The notes under the pieces: generated by a model
Databases searched by the model: none
What the model was told of the DNA's origin: nothing
Seen by the model: the letters and a program-made list of their open reading frames with translations, nothing else
Shown here: positions 31,389-38,602 of the stretch, piece by piece
Numbering within the stretch: the first letter of the stretch is position 1
Layout of the letters: each line of letters opens with the position of its first letter
Made by a program: the position numbers and the translations under genes
Assembly: GCA_017417315.1 (NCBI GenBank)
Contig: JAFPZK010000004.1
Span: forward strand, 1 to 40,236
Direction: 5' to 3'
Length of the DNA stretch: 40,236 nt
DNA from: Bacteroidales bacterium
Lineage (GTDB): Bacteria > Bacteroidota > Bacteroidia > Bacteroidales > UBA3824

Positions 31389-31425
31389 ATCCCGTGCAGA
31401 AATTCATAAAAATTCCGCACGGGAT
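31389..31425 (-). terminator. Terminator-like hairpin in the TRL-like gene leader
   Basis: Perfect 9-base arms ATCCCGTGC (minus strand 31425-31417) and GCACGGGAT (31397-31389) are followed on that strand by a run of T. It lies about 41-77 bases before the TRL-like start and downstream of the promoter, so it should attenuate the gene or end a short RNA. Confidence 0.75.
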
Positions 31426-31561
31426 ATACTAATATTTTGAATACAAAAAAGATGAAAAACTTAGAGAGTAAAGTATATTTTACCCCCCCTATAAAATTTT
31501 ATCATTTTGTTGTATTTATGTATCATTTTTATATTAGACTGAGTTGTTTAAATTGACGGTG

Positions 31562-31593
31562 CAAAGATAATGAAAGTTTTTTGTATTATCAAA
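31562..31593 (-). promoter_or_regulatory. Promoter of the TRL-like gene leader
   Basis: On the minus strand, TTTG (31593-31590) and TATCTTTG (31569-31562) are 20 bases apart, an excellent match to the Bacteroidota consensus. Transcription would start near 31555. Confidence 0.7.
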
Positions 31594-31693
31594 AAAATTT
31601 TTTTGCCAATTACCGAAAATCTGATTACCTTTCCCCAAACAATTCAATCCATCTTGATTATGAGCCAATTTATAGACTACGGTGATAGCGATT

Positions 31694-31834
31694 TCAGAAC
31701 CACCTCTTCCTCAGCCATTCCCTCACCGGCAAATCGTATAAGGCTATGCCGATGGCGATTACGAAGATGCTGACGGCAAAAGTAGTGATTTTTTCGGGAT
31801 TTGCAAATGCCTGTCGGGAAAAGTTACCAAAATT
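31694..31834 (-). pseudogene. C-terminal scrap of an acyltransferase-3-like gene, with an operator copy
   Basis: A minus-strand frame reads QAFANPEKITTFAVSIFVIA, then ALYDLPVREWLRKRWF and a stop at 31694. This is the typical last helix and tail (LYDxPVRxWL) of membrane acyltransferases. There is no start or catalytic domain. At its upstream edge is the 20-base element CGGGAAAAGTTACCAAAATT (31815-31834), here joined directly to coding scrap next to the TolC stop. The rest of the gap 31426-31561 is AT-rich leader. Confidence 0.55.
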
Positions 31835-31837
31835 TCG

Positions 31838-33184
31838 TCATTCACCCCCTGACAACCGCCATTCTGCCTCGCTGATTTTGAGCCCGGAGAAGGCTTCGGT
31901 GTAGCGGTCGCGGCTCTGTTGGAAAAGAAGTTGCGCTTCGAGAAGGTCTGACATCTTGCAGACTCCGGCGGCGTAACTGTCGCGTAAAAGCCGGAGGTTT
32001 TCTTCGGCTTGATTGATGCTCAAACGGGCAATTTCGAGTTGCTGACGCGCCTGAGTAACTCCGTTCCAAGCCTTATGAATGCGGATTTTCAAAAGTTCGG
32101 CATTGTCGGAAAGTTGGTCTTCGGCTTTCTGACGGTTGATTTCAGCGCGGCGGACGGCGTGCGAACCGCCCCACCAATCTGAAATCGGAACTTGTACCGT
32201 GGCGAATACCATTCCGAAAGTGCGGTCGTTGTCCAGCAGATTGTGATAATTGTAACCCGCACCAACGGCAACCGAGGGCAGATTTTTGCCGAGTTCTGAT
32301 TTTTTTTGAAGGTCGGCGGCACGCACCTGTTTTTCAAGCAACTTATATTCCGTAGTGGCTGCAACAGCCCTGTTTTGGTCGTCCGATGGCGTGAAAACCG
32401 TCAGCGAATCAACGTAAGAAAGCGCGAAAGCCGTGTCAGAAAGTCCGCAATATTGAGCCAAAACCATTTTCAAAAGCGAAATTCCGTTTTGAAGTTTTAC
32501 GCGCTGCGAGGATATTTCACCTTGGCGGATTTGAATTTGCAAAAGGTCGTTCCGTACCGCAACTCCCGCATTTACAGCGGTTTCTACATTGCCGCTGACA
32601 TTGCTCAAAAGCGAATCTACGGCATCTATGGTGCGGCTTTTTTCTTCAAGCGAAACCAATTGCCAAAAATATTCATCGGTGGTTTTAACCACCTGTTTTT
32701 CTGATAGTTGCAACTGCAATTCACTGACTTCTTCACCGATTTTGGCAAGGCGGTTGCCGTTAAGAATCCGTCCGCCCGCAAAAACCGGCTGAACGGCTGT
32801 TACAGAGCCGATTACGCCGTCTTTCATCATCGCAACGGTGATTGGGTTTGCAAGGGCGGCAAGAGCCTCAGGCGGAAAACTCTGTTGAAGCACAGAACCC
32901 AATTCCTGCGGCATCATTTCCGACGGATTTATCTGAGTTTCAGCCATTTCGCGGCTTGCGTTGAACCAAACTCCCGTTGCGCTCACGCTCGGAAAATACT
33001 TTGTGAATGCCTCTTTGCGTTGCTCTCGTGCCGCCTCGATGTCGTAACGCGCCGCCTTCACCGACGAATTGTTCACAAGTGCCGAATCTCGCAGTTGTTG
33101 CAATGTATAAACAGTCTGACCATCAGCATTTTGTGATGTCAAAACCAAAGAAAACAATATGATTGATAATGCAATATTTTTCAT
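31838..33184 (-). CDS. TolC-family outer-membrane efflux channel
   Basis: 448 residues from ATG 33184, which opens a signal peptide (MKNIALSIILFSLVLTSQNA, cleavage near DGQ). Two outer-membrane-factor repeats are visible: YTLQQLRDSALVNNSSVKAA starts the first, and a helical hairpin with SELGKNLPSVAVGAGYNYHN starts the second, which ends in EENLRLLRDSYAAGVCKMSD. It should form the trimeric tunnel that takes substrates from the RND pump across the outer membrane. It lies 17 bases after the permease stop, as the third gene of the operon. Confidence 0.93.
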   Translation of the reverse strand: MKNIALSIILFSLVLTSQNADGQTVYTLQQLRDSALVNNSSVKAARYDIEAAREQRKEAFTKYFPSVSATGVWFNASREMAETQINPSEMMPQELGSVLQQSFPPEALAALANPITVAMMKDGVIGSVTAVQPVFAGGRILNGNRLAKIGEEVSELQLQLSEKQVVKTTDEYFWQLVSLEEKSRTIDAVDSLLSNVSGNVETAVNAGVAVRNDLLQIQIRQGEISSQRVKLQNGISLLKMVLAQYCGLSDTAFALSYVDSLTVFTPSDDQNRAVAATTEYKLLEKQVRAADLQKKSELGKNLPSVAVGAGYNYHNLLDNDRTFGMVFATVQVPISDWWGGSHAVRRAEINRQKAEDQLSDNAELLKIRIHKAWNGVTQARQQLEIARLSINQAEENLRLLRDSYAAGVCKMSDLLEAQLLFQQSRDRYTEAFSGLKISEAEWRLSGGE

Positions 33185-33201
33185 AACTATTTGAATTTTC
33201 G

Positions 33202-36200
33202 TTAATTTTTTCCATTCACCTTCCAATACACCACGGGCAGCATTGTTACCGCCAAAATCAACGCACCGATGCCGCCTGCAAAGATGGTTACGCCTACGGG
33301 CATCCAAAACGACGATTGCGCAATTATCATAGGAACTACGCCTACCGCAGTGGTTGCCGTAGTGAGAAAAATCGGCACCATACGCCTTTTGCCCGCGTCG
33401 TATGCCGCACTGCGGACGCTCGCACCAGTTGAGGCTATCGTGTCGGCGTGTTCAAAAATCAGGATTTCGTTGCGCATAATCATTCCCATAAGCGTTATCA
33501 AGCCGAATATTGATGTCAGTCCTAACGCCCTGTCCATCAAGCCCAAACCTATCAGCGCCCCCGGAATCATCAGCGACAACGCCGCCATACAGATAACCGT
33601 GATGCCGTACCGCTTGAAATTGAACAAAAGGAAGAAAAAAACTATCAACATCGCTATCACAATGCCCCAAAATATCTGCGGAAGGGCTTCGTCGCCATAT
33701 TCCAACTCACCGCCCGTCTCGCACCTAACGCCCTGAGGAATAGCGGTTTCTGTCTTCATTATTTGGTCGATGCGCTTTTCTACGGGCGCGGTGAAAACTC
33801 CGGGCGCAAACTGCGCTTTTACCGTTATGCAACGCTCGCCGCCCCGGTGCATTATCCGAGAAAGACTCCATCTCGGCTCCACTTTTGCAATTTGCCTTAA
33901 CGGTATCGATGACGATTTGCCGCCCGTCTGCGAGAGCAATGTCTGCGGCGAGGCAACACCGATGTTTTCAATGTCGGAAAATGTCAACGGCGTTTTGTCA
34001 CAGACAGTTATGCCGAGTTCGTAACCGTCTTCCCAAATGCTGCCCGCCTGAATTTCGCCCGTGGCGGCGGCAAGTGCGAGAGTGGTAGTTGCCCGCGAAA
34101 AGCCCATATGTGCCGTTGCAACAGGGTCGGGACTAATCTCAATTAACGGAAAATAACCGTTGAAATCGTTATGAACCCACTCAATTTCAGGTATTTGGCG
34201 CATCTTGTCCTCCAATCTTAACGCGGCGGCAAGTAGAGAATCGATGTCATCGCCGTAAAAACGGTATTCCAACTCGTCAACTTCCAAATAATCAAGCCGT
34301 TTGAACTTGACATACGCCTCGGGAAACGTCTCTGAAAACATCGTCTGATATTCGTTCAAAACCTCCAACGCCGCCTTGTCGGAAACTACATTTACAATCA
34401 TCTGCGCAAAATTTTTGCCCGCCATCTGCGGTGCGTATGCGTCCATAAACCTCGGCGACGAACAGCCTATGAATGAGGTGATTTTCGTTATCCTTTCGTC
34501 CGTTTCCATAACGTGCCTCAGCGAATCCGCCACCGTCCGCGCCTGTGCGATTCCATTGCCCTCGGGCAGAAAAATTTCCACCGCAAATTGGTCGCGGTCG
34601 GCGTAAGGAAAAAGCCTGATTTTGAGTTGCGGGGCGATAAGCGTGGAAAGCATTATCACCACTATTCCGCAAATTATTGTAAACCAAGGTCTTTTGAACG
34701 TAAACGCCAACACTCTGTCGTAAAACTTCTGAACGTTTTTGGTTATGACGTTGCCGTCGGTCTTGACAGTTCCGGGCTTGATGATTCTCACTTCGAGAAA
34801 CGGAATCACCGTTACGGCAAGCAAAAGCGAGACCATCAGGTTGATTGTTATCGTCAGCGGAAAATCTTTCAAAGCGTCGTGAAAAGTGCCTTTCATCGTT
34901 ATCAAAAACGGAAAGAAAATAGCACAAATACAGATAGTTGCGAGCAGCATTGGCATAAAATACTGCGCCGCCGACTTCAATGCCGCCTCTTTCGGCTCAA
35001 AACCCTTGCCGAGGTACTCCAAATAGCCGTCGATGACCACGATTGAATTGTCAACAATCATTCCCAAAACCACAATCAGGGCAGCGAGGGTGACGATGTT
35101 GAGTTCGATTCCCGCCAAATACATCACTGCCACCGACACAAACGTGCTCAGGGGTATCGTAACAGCCGCCACCACAGCCGACCGCAGCGGAAATAGCACC
35201 ATCATCACCAAAATTATCACTGCCATCGAAATCAGCAAATCGCGCAAAAACGAATTTATGCTCGTTGCAACAACTTTGGGCTTGTCGGCTATGCGGGTGA
35301 TTTTTACATCGTTAGGAAGGACGTTGAGGCGGAAGTCGTCAAGCACCTTGTCCACATCTTCGCCGTACTGAACCACATTGTTGCCGGGCGTCATCTCCAT
35401 CGACAGAAGCACGCAGGGGTGTCCGTCCTGTTCGATACACGGCTCATCGGGTGGATATTCGCGGACTACATCGGCAATGTCGCCAATGCGGACGGTTTTG
35501 CCCGAGACAGGGTCGCTGAAAATGATTTGGTTGGCGATTTCCTCCTCGCTGTTGTTGAACGGTGAAACGTGTATAGGTGTCTGATTGTCAGCGGTATTGA
35601 TTGCTCCTCCCGTAGTCGTCAGCCCCTGCGCCTGCAACTGCGACAGCAAAAACTGTTGCCCTATTCCGTATGCCTCCAAACGGCGGCGGTCGATGTAAAT
35701 TGAAATCCGCTCCTTCTGTTCGCCGTAAAGGTTGACGTTTGCCACCGAGGGAATACGGCGCAGACGGTCGGAAAGATCGTCGGCGTAACTCTTTAATTCT
35801 CTGTAATTTCGCTGTGCGCTTTCAACGGCGATGAGCAATGCCGAAGTGTTACCGAAATCGTCGTTGACTACCAAAGCCAAGACCCCTGACGGCAATTGCA
35901 TCTTAAAATTGTTGACACCGTGCTTGATTTTGCTCCAAACCTCGTCCTTGTTGTTGATATTGTCGTTGAGTTTTACAAGTACGATTGACATTCCGTTTTG
36001 CGATGTAGATACGGTTTTTTCGCGGTTGACTTCCGAAAAAGTGAACAAGTAACGCTCCAAAGGTTTTGTAACCTGTTGTTCTATTTCCTCGCTTGTTGCG
36101 CCCGGATAGACAGCCGCCACAACTCCCTGACGGATAACCACGTGCGGAAATTCGTCCTTGGGCATAACATACATTCCGTAAATGCCCGCCACAAACAGAA

Positions 36201-36270
36201 TACCCACAATCAATAGCGAAATTGAATAATGTTTCAGCGGCCATTTCAGCCAATTCATTTTGTTTTCCAT
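33202..36270 (-). CDS. RND efflux transporter, permease subunit (AcrB/HAE family)
   Basis: 1022 residues, standard AcrB-like length. N-terminal helix (HYSISLLIVGILFVAGIYGM), two periplasmic porter halves, and helices in the 1+5+1+5 pattern. The proton-relay helix 4 reads VVLGMIVDNSIVVIDG: one Asp of the usual pair is kept, the second is Asn. The helix-10 Lys of AcrB is replaced by Arg in MGMIMRNEILIFEHAD. The start is ATG 36270 (MENKMNWLKWPLKHYSISLL), 2 bases after the fusion-protein stop; a TTG two codons earlier is less likely. It is driven by proton motive force and exports drugs, bile acids or similar compounds; the substrate is not predictable. Confidence 0.94.
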   Translation of the reverse strand: MENKMNWLKWPLKHYSISLLIVGILFVAGIYGMYVMPKDEFPHVVIRQGVVAAVYPGATSEEIEQQVTKPLERYLFTFSEVNREKTVSTSQNGMSIVLVKLNDNINNKDEVWSKIKHGVNNFKMQLPSGVLALVVNDDFGNTSALLIAVESAQRNYRELKSYADDLSDRLRRIPSVANVNLYGEQKERISIYIDRRRLEAYGIGQQFLLSQLQAQGLTTTGGAINTADNQTPIHVSPFNNSEEEIANQIIFSDPVSGKTVRIGDIADVVREYPPDEPCIEQDGHPCVLLSMEMTPGNNVVQYGEDVDKVLDDFRLNVLPNDVKITRIADKPKVVATSINSFLRDLLISMAVIILVMMVLFPLRSAVVAAVTIPLSTFVSVAVMYLAGIELNIVTLAALIVVLGMIVDNSIVVIDGYLEYLGKGFEPKEAALKSAAQYFMPMLLATICICAIFFPFLITMKGTFHDALKDFPLTITINLMVSLLLAVTVIPFLEVRIIKPGTVKTDGNVITKNVQKFYDRVLAFTFKRPWFTIICGIVVIMLSTLIAPQLKIRLFPYADRDQFAVEIFLPEGNGIAQARTVADSLRHVMETDERITKITSFIGCSSPRFMDAYAPQMAGKNFAQMIVNVVSDKAALEVLNEYQTMFSETFPEAYVKFKRLDYLEVDELEYRFYGDDIDSLLAAALRLEDKMRQIPEIEWVHNDFNGYFPLIEISPDPVATAHMGFSRATTTLALAAATGEIQAGSIWEDGYELGITVCDKTPLTFSDIENIGVASPQTLLSQTGGKSSSIPLRQIAKVEPRWSLSRIMHRGGERCITVKAQFAPGVFTAPVEKRIDQIMKTETAIPQGVRCETGGELEYGDEALPQIFWGIVIAMLIVFFFLLFNFKRYGITVICMAALSLMIPGALIGLGLMDRALGLTSIFGLITLMGMIMRNEILIFEHADTIASTGASVRSAAYDAGKRRMVPIFLTTATTAVGVVPMIIAQSSFWMPVGVTIFAGGIGALILAVTMLPVVYWKVNGKN

Positions 36271-36272
36271 AA

Positions 36273-37292
36273 TCAATAAACCACTTTTGAGCCTTCGCCT
36301 AATTTTTGATAACCTTCTGTAACAATGATACTTCCTGCGGTGATTCCGCTTGTGATTTCAATCCGGTTGCCGTGGAGAGAGCCGGTGGTGACGGTGGTGC
36401 GCACGGCCGTTTTTTCCTGCGATATTGTCCACACGAACAACCGTCCGTCAAAACCTTTCTGAACCGCCGTAACGGGCAGAGTGATAACGTTTTGGCTGTC
36501 AGAACCCGAAATTAAGAAACTTACCTCCGCCGCCATTCCGGGCAGGAGTTTGTGGTTGGGGTTCGGGACGTTGATTCTGACATCGTAAGTATGCGTAAGT
36601 GCGTCAGCCACAATGCCTTTTTCGATTTTTCCGCCGTTGGTCTGAGCATTTGCGGCGGCAACGGTGATTGAAGTTTTGGTGTCGGCGTTGATGTCCGAAA
36701 TTTCCTTTTCGGGAACTGACACTTTTATCTTGACGGTGTTGATGTCGAGGATAGTTGCCACGGGTTGCGAGGGCAGTGCGGTTTCGCCTGCGGACAACGA
36801 TTTTTTGCCGATGATTCCGTTTTGAGGTGCTTTCAACTGACAGTCTTCGAGGTTTTTGCGGGCAGCGTCGAGTTGCGACTTGGCCTGAGCGGTCTTGCTG
36901 ACAACCTCCACCCACTGAACCTCCGACATTGAGCCTTTGTCGTGAAGTTGCTTGTAACGTGCGAGAGCGTCCTCAGCCTGCGAAACGGCGGCTTCCGAGG
37001 CTGCGAGTACGTTACGTGCCTGAGTGTCGTCGATTTGCGCAATCAACTGACCTTTAACTACTTGCTGACCTTCGTTAACGGCGACAGTCTTGACCGTTCC
37101 CATAGTTGTAAAACTAACGGCAACGGCTTGATTCTCTTCCACGATGCCGGTATAAGGGCGTTGTGAAGGGTTTGTACCTGTGCCTGCGGTCTCGGTTTTG
37201 ACCCTTACGGGCGGGATTTCGCGGTGTTGCTGTTGCTTGCCGCAACTCATTGCAACAGCGGCGATTATTAACAAAAAGAGTGTTTTTCTCAT
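36273..37292 (-). CDS. RND efflux periplasmic adaptor (membrane fusion lipoprotein)
   Basis: 339 residues. The lipobox (VAMSC, Cys17) anchors it in the inner membrane. A barrel-sandwich lipoyl domain (AVNEGQQVVKGQLIAQIDDT and QLKAPQNGIIGKKSLSAGET) brackets a helical hairpin (residues about 95-150). Beta-barrel and membrane-proximal domains follow (VSVPEKEISDINADTKTSIT, HKLLPGMAAEVSFL, VITEGYQKLGEG). It bridges the RND permease and the TolC channel. First gene of the operon, reading from the promoter TATCTTTG (minus strand 37324-37317). Confidence 0.94.
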   Translation of the reverse strand: MRKTLFLLIIAAVAMSCGKQQQHREIPPVRVKTETAGTGTNPSQRPYTGIVEENQAVAVSFTTMGTVKTVAVNEGQQVVKGQLIAQIDDTQARNVLAASEAAVSQAEDALARYKQLHDKGSMSEVQWVEVVSKTAQAKSQLDAARKNLEDCQLKAPQNGIIGKKSLSAGETALPSQPVATILDINTVKIKVSVPEKEISDINADTKTSITVAAANAQTNGGKIEKGIVADALTHTYDVRINVPNPNHKLLPGMAAEVSFLISGSDSQNVITLPVTAVQKGFDGRLFVWTISQEKTAVRTTVTTGSLHGNRIEITSGITAGSIIVTEGYQKLGEGSKVVY

Positions 37293-37417
37293 TTTTTTAT
37301 TTGATTAATTACGCCGCAAAGATAAAGTATTTTCAAACAAAATTTATTTTCGATTTTTCGGGAAAAATGTGCGGTTTTACGTTTTTATTTTGTAACTTTG
37401 CGCAAAAGTCCAAAATT
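37293..37417. promoter_or_regulatory. Divergent efflux / araC control region
   Basis: The 125-base gap contains TATCTTTG on the minus strand (37324-37317) for the efflux operon and TAACTTTG on the plus strand (37393-37400) for the regulator. Between them TTTTTCGGGAAAAATG (about 37357-37372) resembles half of the 20-base operator found at 6249 and 29404, so it is a candidate site for the AraC protein. Confidence 0.6.
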
Positions 37418-38314
37418 ATGCACCAAGAAGAAGTTTCCATACAGTCACTTATCAACAGCGATAGTGTTACGGTCAGTTACAGCGGCAACGACCTTGTAAT
37501 AATTGATGATATTCAAGAGTTTGCGGCTTTTGGGGCGGCACATCTGTCTCTCAACGGAATTGCTGTATGCACAAGCGGCAAGGTTTCGGGCAGTATGAAC
37601 GGCAAAAGTATCGAAATTACTAAAAATCAGATTGTTATCATACCCAAAAATGTCATTATCACCGATATTATGTTCAGCCCCGATTTCAAATTGAAGGCAA
37701 TGTTTCTCGCGGACGAAGTTTTGCAGAGTTTTTTGCGCGAAAAAATCAGCATTTGGAACGAAACGATGTACATCTACCGCAACAATGTCTTTACGCTTGA
37801 AGATGAAGATGTTATGTTTTACGAGCATTTTTACAGTATGCTGAAACTCATTTTGGAACGCGGCAAAGGCCGTCTTTATTATCACGAGATTGTAGAATCG
37901 TTGCTCAGGACGGCAATGTTAGGACTTTGCAGCGAGTTGAAACAGAGGTATTTGGATTCGTCTATTGCGACTACCAAAACCGTTAGGTCGTCGCCGTCGG
38001 TCTATTTTCAAAAGTTTCTCGATCTTCTTAATTCCGACACCGTGCGCCGAAGTGTGGAATTTTACGCCCGCCAACTTTGCATTACACCTAAATACCTTTC
38101 GTGGGTGTGCAAGTCGATTTCGGGCAAGACGGCGTTGGAATGGATAACGGCGCAGATGTTGGAAAAAATCCGCTATTACCTCACCGACACCGACCTGACA
38201 ATCAAAGAGATATGCGAAATTCTCGCTTTTCCAAACCCGTCGTTTTTCGGCAAGTATGTCAAGGAACATTTTGGCACTACACCGGCAAAATTGAGGAGAA
38301 AAAAGGGGAGGTGA
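37418..38314 (+). CDS. AraC-family transcriptional regulator, divergent from efflux operon
   Basis: 298 residues from ATG 37418 (MHQEEVSIQSLINSDSVTVS); longer in-frame starts run through the promoter and are rejected. The N-terminal about 150 residues form a cupin-like sensor (HLSLNGIAVCTSGKVSGSMN, IVIIPKNVIITDIMFSPDFK). The C-terminal 100 hold two helix-turn-helices (VEFYARQLCITPKYLSWVCK and DLTIKEICEILAFPNPSFFG) and end FGTTPAKLRRKKGR. Location and orientation make it the likely local regulator of the efflux operon, and possibly of the other genes sharing the 20-base element. The effector is unknown. Confidence 0.93.
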   Translation: MHQEEVSIQSLINSDSVTVSYSGNDLVIIDDIQEFAAFGAAHLSLNGIAVCTSGKVSGSMNGKSIEITKNQIVIIPKNVIITDIMFSPDFKLKAMFLADEVLQSFLREKISIWNETMYIYRNNVFTLEDEDVMFYEHFYSMLKLILERGKGRLYYHEIVESLLRTAMLGLCSELKQRYLDSSIATTKTVRSSPSVYFQKFLDLLNSDTVRRSVEFYARQLCITPKYLSWVCKSISGKTALEWITAQMLEKIRYYLTDTDLTIKEICEILAFPNPSFFGKYVKEHFGTTPAKLRRKKGR

Positions 38315-38357
38315 GCCGTTGCATTTACGCCGCATAATTCGCTGATTTTTTTGGGAA

Positions 38358-38444
38358 TTATCCCAACCTTTTGTTGTCGTTCCAATCGCCGAAAAGGTTG
38401 CCCTTCTTGGTTTCGTCGATAAAGGTTATGATTGCTTTTTTCAT
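38358..38444 (-). pseudogene. 28-codon remnant behind an operator
   Basis: ATG 38444 encodes MKKAIITFIDETKKGNLFGD and eight more residues, then stops. The short length, the position behind a copy of the 20-base element (38515-38534) and the abrupt end suggest the 5' stub of a deleted gene. The parent family cannot be told. A genuine small protein is possible. Confidence 0.4.
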
Positions 38445-38514
38445 AGTCGTAAATGTTTTAAATTCAACGACACAAAAATAACGGTTCTCAAACTGAAAAC
38501 CGTTACCTTAATTT

Positions 38515-38534
38515 CGGAAAGTGTTACCAAGATT
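38515..38534 (-). promoter_or_regulatory. Fourth copy of the 20-base candidate operator
   Basis: CGGAAAGTGTTACCAAGATT on the plus strand, in the same orientation relative to the minus-strand stub as the copies before the reductase and cyclophilin-like genes. A second GGTAAC box, on the minus strand near 38503-38508, lies just downstream. Confidence 0.55.
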
Positions 38535-38602
38535 TTGGATATTTTTTTCTGTTTTTGACAAAAATGTTGTAACTTTGTCCCCGAACAATAAAAACGAAAA
38601 TT

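Noticed and set aside
33269..33736. 155-codon plus-strand frame opposite the RND permease
   Set aside because: Composition mirrors the membrane helices of the permease; no start signal or independent features.
34513..35046. 177-codon plus-strand frame opposite the RND permease
   Set aside because: Basic, low-hydrophobicity shadow frame caused by the codon bias of the real gene.
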